Source of the DNA: Kaistella sp. SH40-3 | Lineage (GTDB): Bacteria; Bacteroidota; Bacteroidia; Flavobacteriales; Weeksellaceae | Reading direction: 5' to 3' | Assembly (NCBI RefSeq): GCF_030686865.1 | Contig: NZ_JAQYUS010000001.1 | Location: forward strand, 496,001 to 560,000 | DNA length: 64,000 bases | In this document: one piece after another, positions 40,991 through 49,263 of the stretch | Position numbering within the stretch: position 1 is the first letter of the stretch | Layout of the letters: the number at the start of each line of letters is the position of its first letter | Position numbers and translations under genes: made by a program | The notes under the pieces: generated by a model | The model's database searches: none | What the model was told of the DNA's origin: nothing | What the model saw: only the letters and a program-made list of their open reading frames with translations

Positions 40991-43102
40991 ATGAATGTTA
41001 AAACCTTTGCTCTTGGTGCAGCCGGATTAATGCTTGCATCTTGCGCTCCGCAAAAAATGACCAAAAATTTGAATTATCCCGAAACCAAAAAAGTGGAACA
41101 TACCGACGAGTATTTTGGGACCAAAGTACAGGACCCTTATCGCTGGTTAGAAGATGACCGTGCTGAAGATACCAAAGATTGGGTTCAAAGAGAAGTCGCT
41201 TTTACCAATGATTATCTGTCAAAAATTCCTTTCCGTGAAGAAATTCGTGCGCAGTTAAAAGATATCTGGAACTATGAGAAAATCGGTGCACCATTTAAAG
41301 AAGGAGATTTTACTTATTTCTATAAAAATGATGGTCTTCAGGCGCAATCCGTTTTATACAGAACCGATAAAAATGGAAAGACCGAAGTTTTTCTTGACCC
41401 CAATAAATTCTCCGAAAAAGGAACCACTTCTTTAGCCGGAGTTTCATTTAATAAAAAAGGAAATTTAGTTGCCTACTCTATCTCCGAAGGTGGAAGTGAC
41501 TGGAATAAAATAATCATTATCAATGCTTTAACTAAAGAAAAGATTGATGAAACAATTGTTGATGTTAAATTTTCCGGAGCATCTTGGTTAGGCGATGAAG
41601 GATTTTTCTATTCGAGTTATGACAAACCAAAAGGGAGCGAACTTTCGGCGAAAACAGATACGCACAAAGTCTATTTCCATAAATTAGGAACCAAGCAAAG
41701 TGCTGACAAACTCATTATCGGTGGCGATCAATTCAAAAGACGTTATATGAGCGTTGGCGTTTCTAATGATGAACGATTTGAAATTTTAAGTGCTTCTGAA
41801 GCAACCAACGGCAACGAACTTTATATCAAAGATTTAAAAAATAAAACTGACTTCATTCCGATTCAAAAAGGATATGATTTTAATACCAATATCATTGATT
41901 CTAAAGGAGATTGGATCTATGCTTTAACTGATAAAGACGCACCGAATATGCGTTTGGTAAAATTTAATATTAACCAGCCAGATGTTTGGACTGATGTTAT
42001 TCCACAAACGGAAAATGTTTTAAGTGTTTCAACAGGCGGTGGATATCTATTCGCAAAATACATGAAAGATGCGGTAACTTCTGTACAACAACTTGATTAT
42101 AATGGCAAATTAATCCGTACCATCGATTTACCGGGAATCGGTACTGCTGGAGGTTTTGGCGGAAAAGAAAAAGAGAAAGAATTGTATTTTTCTTTCACCA
42201 ATTATATCACGCCTCCAACTATTTATAAATATAACGCAGATACAGGAAAATCTGAAGTTTATCAAAAGCCAAACGTAAAATTCAATCCTGCAGATTACGT
42301 TTCAGAACAGGTTTTCTATACTTCTAAAGACGGAACGAAAATCCCGATGATGATCAACTATAAAAAAGGATTAAAATTGGACGGAAAGAACCCAACGATT
42401 CTTTATTCTTACGGTGGATTCAACATCAGTTTGCAACCTGCTTTCTCAGTAGTCAATGCGATTTGGATGGAAAACGGTGGAATTTACGCCGTACCAAATA
42501 TCCGTGGTGGTGGTGAATACGGAAAGAAATGGCACGATGCCGGAACCAAAATGCAGAAGAAAAATGTGTTTGAAGATTTCATCGAAGCAGGAGAATATTT
42601 ACAGAAAAAAGGTTATACTTCCAAAGAATATATGGCACTTTCCGGTCGTTCAAATGGTGGACTTTTAGTGGGTGCAACCATGACGATGAGACCTGATTTG
42701 GCGAAAGTTGCTTTTCCGGGAGTTGGTGTTTTAGATATGTTGCGTTATAACAAATTCACTGCTGGAGCAGGTTGGAGTTACGATTACGGAACTGCTGAAG
42801 ACAACAAAGAAATGTTCGATTATCTGAAATCTTATTCACCGGTACATAACGTGAAAAAAGGAGTTTGCTATCCGTCGACCATGATTATCACAAGTGATCA
42901 CGACGACAGAGTTGTTCCGGCGCACTCTTTTAAATTCGGTGCAGAATTGCAGGAAAAGCAATCATGTGCAAATCCGGTTTTGGTGAGAATAGAAACCAAT
43001 GCAGGACATGGCGCAGGTAGAAGCACAGAACAGGTGATTGGTGAAAACGCTGACATCTTAAGTTTTGGACTTTATGAAATGGGCATTAAAACTTTGAAGT
43101 AA
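40991..43102 (+). CDS. Lipoprotein prolyl oligopeptidase (S9A)
   Basis: This 703-residue protein begins with a lipoprotein signal (MNVKTFALGAAGLMLASC) and so is predicted to be anchored in the periplasm. A beta-propeller region (about 70-430) precedes an alpha/beta hydrolase domain with the full triad: Ser554 in GRSNGG, Asp638 in SDHDDRVVP and His673 in AGHGAGR. The sequence EHTDEYFGTKVQDPYRWLED near the N-terminus is the typical S9A start. It cleaves short proline-containing peptides on the carboxyl side of Pro. The ATG at 40991, not the earlier frame from 40931, gives the lipobox and follows the -7 box. Confidence 0.94.
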   Translation: MNVKTFALGAAGLMLASCAPQKMTKNLNYPETKKVEHTDEYFGTKVQDPYRWLEDDRAEDTKDWVQREVAFTNDYLSKIPFREEIRAQLKDIWNYEKIGAPFKEGDFTYFYKNDGLQAQSVLYRTDKNGKTEVFLDPNKFSEKGTTSLAGVSFNKKGNLVAYSISEGGSDWNKIIIINALTKEKIDETIVDVKFSGASWLGDEGFFYSSYDKPKGSELSAKTDTHKVYFHKLGTKQSADKLIIGGDQFKRRYMSVGVSNDERFEILSASEATNGNELYIKDLKNKTDFIPIQKGYDFNTNIIDSKGDWIYALTDKDAPNMRLVKFNINQPDVWTDVIPQTENVLSVSTGGGYLFAKYMKDAVTSVQQLDYNGKLIRTIDLPGIGTAGGFGGKEKEKELYFSFTNYITPPTIYKYNADTGKSEVYQKPNVKFNPADYVSEQVFYTSKDGTKIPMMINYKKGLKLDGKNPTILYSYGGFNISLQPAFSVVNAIWMENGGIYAVPNIRGGGEYGKKWHDAGTKMQKKNVFEDFIEAGEYLQKKGYTSKEYMALSGRSNGGLLVGATMTMRPDLAKVAFPGVGVLDMLRYNKFTAGAGWSYDYGTAEDNKEMFDYLKSYSPVHNVKKGVCYPSTMIITSDHDDRVVPAHSFKFGAELQEKQSCANPVLVRIETNAGHGAGRSTEQVIGENADILSFGLYEMGIKTLK

Positions 43103-43136
43103 TAATTGAATAACGAAATATATTTTTATTTGGGCA

Positions 43137-43222
43137 ACTTAATCCGTCCTCCACTCCCAATCTTTTTTGCCAACGCCAAAAGCCAACGCTAAAAAAAAGG
43201 ATTTCCGTTCAGGCCGGGTTGC
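43137..43222 (-). ncRNA. Flavo-1-like structured element, minus-strand copy
   Basis: On the minus strand the element reads CAACCCGGCCTGAACGGAAA, then TCC and a T run, a hairpin region, an A run, then GATTGGGAGTGGAGGACGGAT. This parallels the plus-strand element at 44401-44472 (CCCCGAT..AACGGCATCC, T run, hairpin, A run, GATATAGTGGAGAGCGGGAC). An eight-base repeat GCCAACGC occurs twice in its apical part (plus-strand 43169-43176 and 43182-43189). Family membership is inferred from layout and shared words. Confidence 0.4.
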
Positions 43223-43267
43223 AGACCATAACTAGTTGAACTATTTCGTTTCAAATTTTAAGTATCA

Positions 43268-43301
43268 AAAAAATCCAGTGAATAATTTCACTGGATTTTT
43301 T
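43268..43301. terminator. Bidirectional terminator downstream of the beta-barrel gene
   Basis: AAAAAATCCAGTGAA (43268-43282) and TTCACTGGATTTTTT (43287-43301) form a perfect 15-pair stem with a four-base loop, flanked by A/T tracts. It lies between the converging prolyl oligopeptidase and beta-barrel genes. Confidence 0.88.
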
Positions 43302-43487
43302 CATTTTTATGTTTAGAGAGATATTCGCTAATTCAGAAATATCGGAGATCCAAAAAGTTTCTTTCAACATTAAGTTGATATGAAATGATTAAGAACATTA
43401 AGATCGTCTTCGGTAATTGCGCATTTTCTTCATGCTCTTTTATAAAGTCAGAAAAGCATCAAACTTTGTGACTTGTGGTTTAAAAAA

Positions 43488-44027
43488 TTAAAGACCAAAA
43501 ACAACGCCGATACTTGGCACAAATCCGCTCCCAAAAACCGATTCGCCTTCTTTGTACAAAACGTTATACATTCCACCGATTTGCATATAAGCGCGGTCGC
43601 CAATTCTTTGTAGATAACCACCACCAAAGTAAAGTGCGGCTTCATCACCTGAGTATTTTTCATTAGTGACCTTATTCTTTTGATTGAAAAAATATTCCTG
43701 GAACATTCCGCTTAGATAAAAGTTTCTGGCAATATAATAATTCATAAAAGGTCCGACTCCAATCGTATTGCTGGAAAAATATTTTGCGTTCGTCCAGGTT
43801 AGATCAGAAACGATTCCGGCTTCCAAACTTTCGGTCAGTTTGTAGCCTATTCGTGGCGAAACGTAAATCGACGTTCCGCCATTATTGCTGCCGAAACTTC
43901 CGCCTAATCCGGCAGAACCACCGAAAGTCCAGTTTGAATCAGCACTGCCTAAAGTTTTAGAAGTTCCGATTTGGGCGTTTCCCGAAAACCCGATAGAAAT
44001 TATGGAAAGGAGAAGTAGTTTTTTCAT
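43488..44027 (-). CDS. Small outer-membrane beta-barrel protein
   Basis: This 179-residue protein has a signal peptide (MKKLLLLSIISIGFSGNAQ) and alternates short hydrophobic and polar residues in about eight strands, for example TSIYVSPRIGYKL, NFYLSGMFQEYFF and ALYFGGGYLQRI. It ends with an aromatic/hydrophobic residue in GVVFGL, as outer-membrane barrels do. It resembles the OmpA/OmpW-like eight-strand barrel proteins of Flavobacteriia. No OmpA peptidoglycan-binding domain follows. Function unknown. A bidirectional terminator lies downstream. Confidence 0.82.
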   Translation of the reverse strand: MKKLLLLSIISIGFSGNAQIGTSKTLGSADSNWTFGGSAGLGGSFGSNNGGTSIYVSPRIGYKLTESLEAGIVSDLTWTNAKYFSSNTIGVGPFMNYYIARNFYLSGMFQEYFFNQKNKVTNEKYSGDEAALYFGGGYLQRIGDRAYMQIGGMYNVLYKEGESVFGSGFVPSIGVVFGL

Positions 44028-44111
44028 CGCTGCTGCTTTTAAAGATTGAACTGTAAAATTAAGTCATTTTTTTAAATCCCAAATTTCGGCAACTAGGAGA
44101 GAATTTTTTTT

Positions 44112-44247
44112 ACCGCAAAAGAATAAACAAAAGGTTGAGTTAGTAAGAATTCAAAAGGTTGCAAAATATTTCGCAAGGGATTGTTTCAACTTTTAGCGGT
44201 CTTTTGAAAAACTTCTTTTCAATATTCGATTTTGTGTCTTTTGCGGT
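44112..44247. repeat. Inverted repeat enclosing an A/T-rich spacer
   Basis: ACCGCAAAAGA (44112-44122) and TCTTTTGCGGT (44237-44247) are a perfect 11-base inverted repeat 114 bases apart. The spacer includes a looser pair, AAAAGGTTG and CAACTTTT. Words like ACCGCAAAAGACACAAA recur between genes in Flavobacteriia; I cannot say whether this unit is mobile. Confidence 0.4.
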
Positions 44248-44400
44248 TAAAACTAAAAATACTAAACACAAATGCCACAAATGATTTCACGAATTTCACA
44301 ATTTAAGCGCGGTCTTTTTTTGAAATCGAAAATTTCTATGATTTAAAATCTGATATATTAGACGCCAAAAATAATTGAAAAGAAGAACTGAACTTTCTTC

Positions 44401-44472
44401 CAGCCCCGATCGCAACGGCATCCTTTATCTTTTCTTCGGAAAAGATAAAGATATAGTGGAGAGCGGGACGGG
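44401..44472 (+). ncRNA. Flavo-1-like structured RNA element
   Basis: The element has conserved-looking ends AGCCCCGATCGCAACGGCATC and AGATATAGTGGAGAGCGGGAC, in which CCCCG can pair with CGGG. The centre is a 12-pair hairpin, CTTTATCTTTTC (44423-44434) and GAAAAGATAAAG (44439-44450), capped by a UUCG tetraloop. This matches my memory of the Flavo-1 motif, a dispersed structured RNA of Flavobacteriia with unknown function. It lies upstream of mnmA but ends over 50 bases before the -7 box, so it is not part of the mnmA leader. Confidence 0.6.
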
Positions 44473-44525
44473 TCTTGAAACGAAAATCAATTTTTGTGCT
44501 CCTCACAAAATCATTAATTAAGTCG

Positions 44526-44533
44526 TAAATTTG
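44526..44533 (+). promoter_or_regulatory. -7 promoter box for mnmA
   Basis: TAAATTTG fits TAnnTTTG, 46 bases before the mnmA ATG at 44580. Confidence 0.5.
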
Positions 44534-44579
44534 TAGCCTCAATAAAGAGCATCCTTGAAATGCTTTATAAAATGAACAT

Positions 44580-45767
44580 ATGAAAATTGTAGTAGGACTT
44601 TCTGGAGGTGTAGATTCCAGTGTTGCAGCGTATTTGCTGCAAAAACAAGGTCATGAAGTGGTGGCGCTTTTTATGCGAAACTGGAATGACGCGTCGGTGA
44701 CTTTGGAGGACGAATGTTCCTGGATCGAGGACAGTAATGATGCTTTGATGGTAGCACAAAAACTCGGAATCCCTTATCAGGTCATCGATATGAGTGAATT
44801 GTACAAGGAGAAAATCGTGGATTATATGTTCGAGGAATATCAAAAAGGTCGAACGCCAAATCCTGATGTTTTGTGTAACCGTGAAGTGAAGTTTGACGTG
44901 TTCATGAAAACAGCCTTATCGCTTGGTGCTGAGAAAGTTGCAACGGGACATTACGCACAGGTAAACTCTACTTTTGATGAAAATGGAAAAGAGATTTTTC
45001 ACCTTTTGGCGGGAGCAGACAATAATAAAGACCAGTCGTATTTTTTGTGTCAGTTGAATCAGGATCAGTTGTCAAAATCGCTGTTCCCGATTGGGGAATT
45101 GACAAAACCTGAAGTTCGGGAAATTGCCCGGGAAATGGGTTTGGTGACGGCAGATAAAAAAGATTCGCAAGGTTTATGTTTCATCGGGAAAGTGAGTTTA
45201 CCTACTTTTCTGCAACAACAACTGGAACCAAAAGAAGGTGAAATTGTAGAGATTTTTAAAGATTTCCCTGGTTTTCATCAAGAGATACCTGAGTTTTCTT
45301 CAAAATTGGAAGAATTGGAATTTCTGTGTCAGAAAATAAAATACGAAAAATCGGACGGAAAAGTAATTGGCAAACATCAGGGTGCGCATTATTTTACGGT
45401 TGGTCAAAGTAAAGGTTTGGGAATTGGCGGACATAAAGAATCCTGCTTTTTGATTTCCAGAGATATTGAAAAAAATATTGTTTTTGTGGGCGAAGGAAGA
45501 AATTTCCCGGGATTGTTCAAAAGCGCTTTAAAAATAGAAAATTCCGAAGTTCATTGGGTTCGCGAAGATCTGCGTTTGCAAAATGGCGAATCGATGAAAG
45601 TACAGGCCAGGATCCGGTACCGGCAGACTTTGGAAGAAGCGACGCTTTACCAGTTTGAGGAAGGATTATTTATCCAGTTTGTGAATCCACAATCTGCGAT
45701 TGCAGAAGGGCAGTTTGCTGCTTGGTATGACGGCGAGGAATTGTTGGGAAGTGGGGTGATTGCGTAA
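44580..45767 (+). CDS. mnmA: tRNA-specific 2-thiouridylase MnmA
   Basis: This 395-residue enzyme adds sulfur to uridine 34 of Lys, Glu and Gln tRNAs using ATP and a persulfide relay. The PP-loop SGGVDSS is at residues 8-14, and the two catalytic cysteines are Cys99 ([10 protein letters not shown]) and Cys200 ([10 protein letters not shown]). GHYAQV and the C-terminal beta-barrel domain are also present. It is about 25 residues longer than the E. coli protein; the additional sequence is near [24 protein letters not shown] residues 235-260. The solitary GmrSD-like gene follows after 72 bases with no terminator in between. Confidence 0.96.
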   Translation: MKIVVGLSGGVDSSVAAYLLQKQGHEVVALFMRNWNDASVTLEDECSWIEDSNDALMVAQKLGIPYQVIDMSELYKEKIVDYMFEEYQKGRTPNPDVLCNREVKFDVFMKTALSLGAEKVATGHYAQVNSTFDENGKEIFHLLAGADNNKDQSYFLCQLNQDQLSKSLFPIGELTKPEVREIAREMGLVTADKKDSQGLCFIGKVSLPTFLQQQLEPKEGEIVEIFKDFPGFHQEIPEFSSKLEELEFLCQKIKYEKSDGKVIGKHQGAHYFTVGQSKGLGIGGHKESCFLISRDIEKNIVFVGEGRNFPGLFKSALKIENSEVHWVREDLRLQNGESMKVQARIRYRQTLEEATLYQFEEGLFIQFVNPQSAIAEGQFAAWYDGEELLGSGVIA

Positions 45768-45839
45768 AACATTCAAATTTCGAAAAACTTTTTTAGTTAT
45801 TTCTTATTCTCTTATATTTACAGTGAAATATGAAATAAT

Positions 45840-47972
45840 ATGTATCAAGTTAAACCGGAAACAATCCTCACTTTTTTAAACGACCATACTATAAGATTCC
45901 CACGTTTTCAAAGAAAACAAACCTGGAAAGCAGAGCAAAATTTAAAACTTGCAATAAGTGTTTTTAAATCTTATCCAATTGGAGTCACAATTATTAATAA
46001 GCAGGCTTTTGGTAGTAAATCTACAAGGTGGCTATTAGATGGGAGACAAAGGAGAAATGCATTATTACTAATGCAACAAAATCCGGAAAACATTTATGAA
46101 TGGTCAAAGAAATTTTTTGGACTAAAAAATACTGATCAACATCAAGATATAAAAGATAAGTTTTGGGACAAGATTGCTGATTATCTAAATGATTCTGATG
46201 AAGATGGATTCCAAGAAGCGAAATCGAAAGCGATTAGGGAGGGAAAAGATGAATTCTTTTTTGATGGTAAAACTTATGCTGTGAATTCAACGGAAGTAAA
46301 TTCTAATGGAGAATATATTGGTGAGTTTTTTGAGGATGAATCTTTAGTAAAAGAGCCCGAAATGGAGTTAGAAAGTAATACAGATTACAATAGAAGTATT
46401 TGGGGAAATTTAGATGAACTTTTATTTATTATCCAAACAGTTCATAATTTAACAATAACAAAATCTGGCTTTACCAATCCTTTTGATTTCCGAAAACAAA
46501 TTAATAATTTAACATATTCAACTGAAGGTAATAAAATATTATCGGGACAAAAATTAACAACTTTTATAGGTGAGTATTTAAAAAATAATTTTGATAACGG
46601 TACTCCTGATATCGATATCAAATCTTTCTATGATTATCTGATCAGTCGGTATCCGTTGGATGCACAAACGGCAAAAATTCTACATTCAAATATTCAAAAG
46701 AATTGGGAGCATATATCTAATTCAATTAAGGTTGTTGAAATTATAAAAAACCGACTTCAAGAGGCAATAATTGGAATTATTGAAACTCAAGATATTACTG
46801 CTACAGATTCGCAAATGATTTTCATGTTAATTAATAAAGAGGGTACAAAATTATCCGCAGTCGAAATTTTATCTGCAAAACCTGCATGGAATATTATAAT
46901 TAAATCTCCTTCGAAAAATATAGAAGAGCACAGACGTTTATTATATAGCGCCATAAACACTCAAGTAGAAAATACAGTTAGATGGGATTATCCAGCTACT
47001 TTTTACGATCGAATTTCGGCCCTTGATTTCTTATTCCCTAAACTTAGTTATAATAAAAATAACGAATTAGAAAAAAAATTAACATTAGGATTTAAAATCC
47101 TAAGTGGTATTTATCAAAAAGGTATAAAAAAAGAAGATGTTGATAAGCTTGCGTTGAACAAAGATATTTCTTGGGAGTCGGACATTGATACAATAATTGA
47201 TGAATTAAATATTATTGGAAAAGTTTTGGGTGATTCACCATATTTTAAATACTTAAAATCTTGGAATCAAAACTTTTTAGACATAACAAGTGATGCAATT
47301 GCTCTTAATTTCTTATTTACTGTATATCATGATTTCAAAAGGAAAGATATGCCAATAGGAAATTCTGATAAAGCAAAAATCTTTATAAATAATGCAATAA
47401 TATTAGCTGATAAACTTGTATTTGAATACGTTACACTAAAATGGAGAGGTTCAAGTGATTCAAAAATTAGTCAGAATATAAAAAACTTCTCTTCTTTACC
47501 AGAAAAGTTTGATATGGTCAATGATCAGAATTGGTTATCTACTATCAAAGGAATTAATGATACTTTTAAGATTGATGAAAATGATATTTCTTTCGGTATT
47601 TCAAAAACATTAGTTTATCATATTTATTCTATTTATAGTCTAATGGGACCTCAAGACTCGTCAGTTGATATTGACCACATAATTCCTCAGTCACTTTTTA
47701 ACAAGAGTAACATTATAGATGCGGAAATTATTAAAAATGCTCTTTTTAATCTTTGTCCGCTTCCTTCAAAAGAAAACTCCAGCAAAACAAATAAGTCATT
47801 AAAACACATTGACGATAAATGGTTAGTACAGCAAATTGAAAAGTTTTCCAATATTAAATATAATCAGTTTGAAAACTTTTCCCATGCTACAAAGTGGCAA
47901 GATTTAAGGGATCTAAGAAGATCTTTTTTTGAGGAGGATTTCTTATTTGAACGCATGCAGCTACTTAACTAG
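45840..47972 (+). CDS. Solitary GmrSD-like protein: DUF262 plus HNH/DUF1524 nuclease
   Basis: This 710-residue protein has an N-terminal DUF262 domain (FPRFQR at 20-25 and the DGQQR-type motif D67-G-R-Q-R71), a middle region with IFMLINKEGTKLSAVEIL, and a C-terminal His-Me-type nuclease: D612-H613 in VDIDHIIPQSLF, then NLCPLPSKENSSKTNK. This is the layout of GmrSD/type IV restriction enzymes, which use NTP to cut modified phage DNA; other DUF262 proteins act in unrelated defence settings. Both domains are intact in a single chain. The gene looks more A/T-rich than its neighbours and has no methyltransferase partner. A near-consensus box TATATTTA lies at 45813-45820. A defence role is inferred. 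Confidence 0.85.
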   Translation: MYQVKPETILTFLNDHTIRFPRFQRKQTWKAEQNLKLAISVFKSYPIGVTIINKQAFGSKSTRWLLDGRQRRNALLLMQQNPENIYEWSKKFFGLKNTDQHQDIKDKFWDKIADYLNDSDEDGFQEAKSKAIREGKDEFFFDGKTYAVNSTEVNSNGEYIGEFFEDESLVKEPEMELESNTDYNRSIWGNLDELLFIIQTVHNLTITKSGFTNPFDFRKQINNLTYSTEGNKILSGQKLTTFIGEYLKNNFDNGTPDIDIKSFYDYLISRYPLDAQTAKILHSNIQKNWEHISNSIKVVEIIKNRLQEAIIGIIETQDITATDSQMIFMLINKEGTKLSAVEILSAKPAWNIIIKSPSKNIEEHRRLLYSAINTQVENTVRWDYPATFYDRISALDFLFPKLSYNKNNELEKKLTLGFKILSGIYQKGIKKEDVDKLALNKDISWESDIDTIIDELNIIGKVLGDSPYFKYLKSWNQNFLDITSDAIALNFLFTVYHDFKRKDMPIGNSDKAKIFINNAIILADKLVFEYVTLKWRGSSDSKISQNIKNFSSLPEKFDMVNDQNWLSTIKGINDTFKIDENDISFGISKTLVYHIYSIYSLMGPQDSSVDIDHIIPQSLFNKSNIIDAEIIKNALFNLCPLPSKENSSKTNKSLKHIDDKWLVQQIEKFSNIKYNQFENFSHATKWQDLRDLRRSFFEEDFLFERMQLLN

Positions 47973-48086
47973 AAAGTGTAAATATAGATATACAATCTTT
48001 TTAATTAAACACGCTCTAAAAAAAATGATCAACAAAACAATATTCGTCGCCGGCGGGATCGGAAATCTTTGAAATGCAAATCCGCA

Positions 48087-48779
48087 ATGAAAAAAGCAGT
48101 ATTCAACTGGAGCGGAGGAAAAGATTCTGCTTTAGCACTTCAAAAAGTTTTGGAAGAAAATGAATTTGAAGTCATTGCATTATTGACCACGATGAACGAA
48201 GAAAGTCAAAAATCTTCAATGCATTCTATTCCTTTGGAAATATTGGAAAGACAGGCAGAAAGTATTGGCATTCCTTTGTACGCGGTCACCTCTTCTACAA
48301 TGTTGAAAAATTACGAGGAGAAAATGAGTGAAGCCGTTAAGCATTTTAAAGAACAAGGCGTGAAGCATTTCTTTTTTGGCGATATCTTTTTATCAGACGT
48401 AAAGGCTTATCGGGAAAGCAAATTGAATCCTTTGGGAATTGAAGTTGTAGAACCGCTTTGGGAGAAAACATCACAAGAAGTTATCGATGATTTTTTACGA
48501 TCCGGAATCAAATCCAAAATCATTGTTACTCAAGCCGATCTATTAGATGAAACTTATATTGGAAAAGATTTAGACCAAAATTTGATCAACTCATTTCCAG
48601 ACAACATCGATGTTTGCGGAGAAAATGGGGAGTATCATACTCTATCCTACGCTGGAGGTTTGTTTAAAAAGGAAGTTGAGTTTTCAATTTCGGAAACCAT
48701 TAAAACTTCATTTGATTTTACTTTAGATACAGGAGAGAAAAAGACTTTTGAATATTGGCAGGCAGAACTGGTGGTTTAA
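48087..48779 (+). CDS. Dph6-like ATP-pyrophosphatase (diphthine--ammonia ligase family)
   Basis: From the ATG at 48087 this 230-residue protein has the PP-loop SGGKDSALAL at residues 9-18 and the family motif GENGEYHTL near residue 196. It resembles Dph6, the diphthine-ammonia ligase of eukaryotes and archaea. Bacteria do not make diphthamide, so the true substrate of bacterial members is unknown and the name is only a family label. An upstream TTG start at 48069 is possible but less likely. It is separated from the GmrSD-like gene by about 110 bases that include no recognisable terminator. Confidence 0.88.
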   Translation: MKKAVFNWSGGKDSALALQKVLEENEFEVIALLTTMNEESQKSSMHSIPLEILERQAESIGIPLYAVTSSTMLKNYEEKMSEAVKHFKEQGVKHFFFGDIFLSDVKAYRESKLNPLGIEVVEPLWEKTSQEVIDDFLRSGIKSKIIVTQADLLDETYIGKDLDQNLINSFPDNIDVCGENGEYHTLSYAGGLFKKEVEFSISETIKTSFDFTLDTGEKKTFEYWQAELVV

Positions 48780-48915
48780 ATCCTTTATTATCAAAAGATT
48801 TTAAGTTTCAGGAACTATTAAAGTGTTTGGAAAGTAGAAACTTTTCGTATTTTTATCCCGCCTCTAGAATACCCAGTCTTTAGAAATCAGTTCAAGACCA
48901 AAATAAAAAACCCAA

Positions 48916-49170
48916 ATGAAGCAGAAAGAACCATCCGAAATGACCAACGAAGAATTGTCTTTAGAACTGCAAAAGATCAAATCCACAAACATCATTAATG
49001 CAGTGATCGTCGGAGTCATGATTGGCGTTGCAATCTACAGTACGGTGAAAAATGGTTTCGGAATTCTTACCTTTTTTCCGTTGTTCTTTATCCCAATGTT
49101 TAGTAAAAAATGGACTTTTAAAAAGGCGCTGGAAAACGAAATAAAAGAAAGGAACATCAACAGTAACTAA
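48916..49170 (+). CDS. Small membrane protein
   Basis: This 84-residue protein has a polar N-terminus (EMTNEELSLELQKIK) and two hydrophobic segments at about residues 28-45 (IINAVIVGVMIGVAIYST) and 50-63 (FGILTFFPLFFIP), then a basic tail. Small proteins with this layout, labelled hypothetical or redox-active disulfide protein 2, are frequent in Chryseobacterium, but no cysteine is present here. Function unknown. A very long bidirectional terminator follows the stop codon. Confidence 0.7.
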   Translation: MKQKEPSEMTNEELSLELQKIKSTNIINAVIVGVMIGVAIYSTVKNGFGILTFFPLFFIPMFSKKWTFKKALENEIKERNINSN

Positions 49171-49182
49171 TTATTTTGATAC

Positions 49183-49228
49183 CATAAAAAAAGAGGAGTG
49201 ATAAAAATATCGCTCCTCTTTTTTTATG
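49183..49228. terminator. Strong bidirectional terminator
   Basis: CATAAAAAAAGAGGAGTGATA (49183-49203, given here as its two ends) pairs over 21 positions with 49208-49228, with one G-T pair and a four-A loop. A and T runs inside the stem allow it to stop both the plus-strand small gene and the minus-strand helicase gene. Confidence 0.92.
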
Positions 49229-49263
49229 ATCATTATTCTTTTATGACGCTAAAAGAATGGTTT

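Larger units (their letters stand above)
43103..43487. other. Convergent intergenic region
   Basis: This 385-base gap between two converging genes holds a Flavo-1-like structured element on the minus strand (43137-43222) and a bidirectional terminator (43268-43301), both listed separately. I see no gene and no further signal in the remaining roughly 180 bases. Confidence 0.6.
44028..44579. other. Long divergent intergenic region
   Basis: This 552-base gap separates the beta-barrel gene from mnmA. It holds an inverted repeat at 44112-44247, degenerate words of the form GCCACAAATGATTTCACGAAT near 44274-44294, the Flavo-1-like element (44401-44472) and the mnmA -7 box (44526-44533). No coding potential was seen on either strand. 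Confidence 0.6.

Noticed and set aside
48025-48072. 15-codon frame MINKTIFVAGGIGNL just upstream of the Dph6-like gene, with locally higher GC content
   Set aside because: It is too short to support as a gene. It could be a relic of another gene or a leader peptide, but no evidence decides.
45840-48779. A larger defence island around the GmrSD-like gene
   Set aside because: Neighbouring genes are mnmA, a Dph6-like ATPase and a small membrane protein; no toxin-antitoxin, restriction-modification or retron parts were seen.
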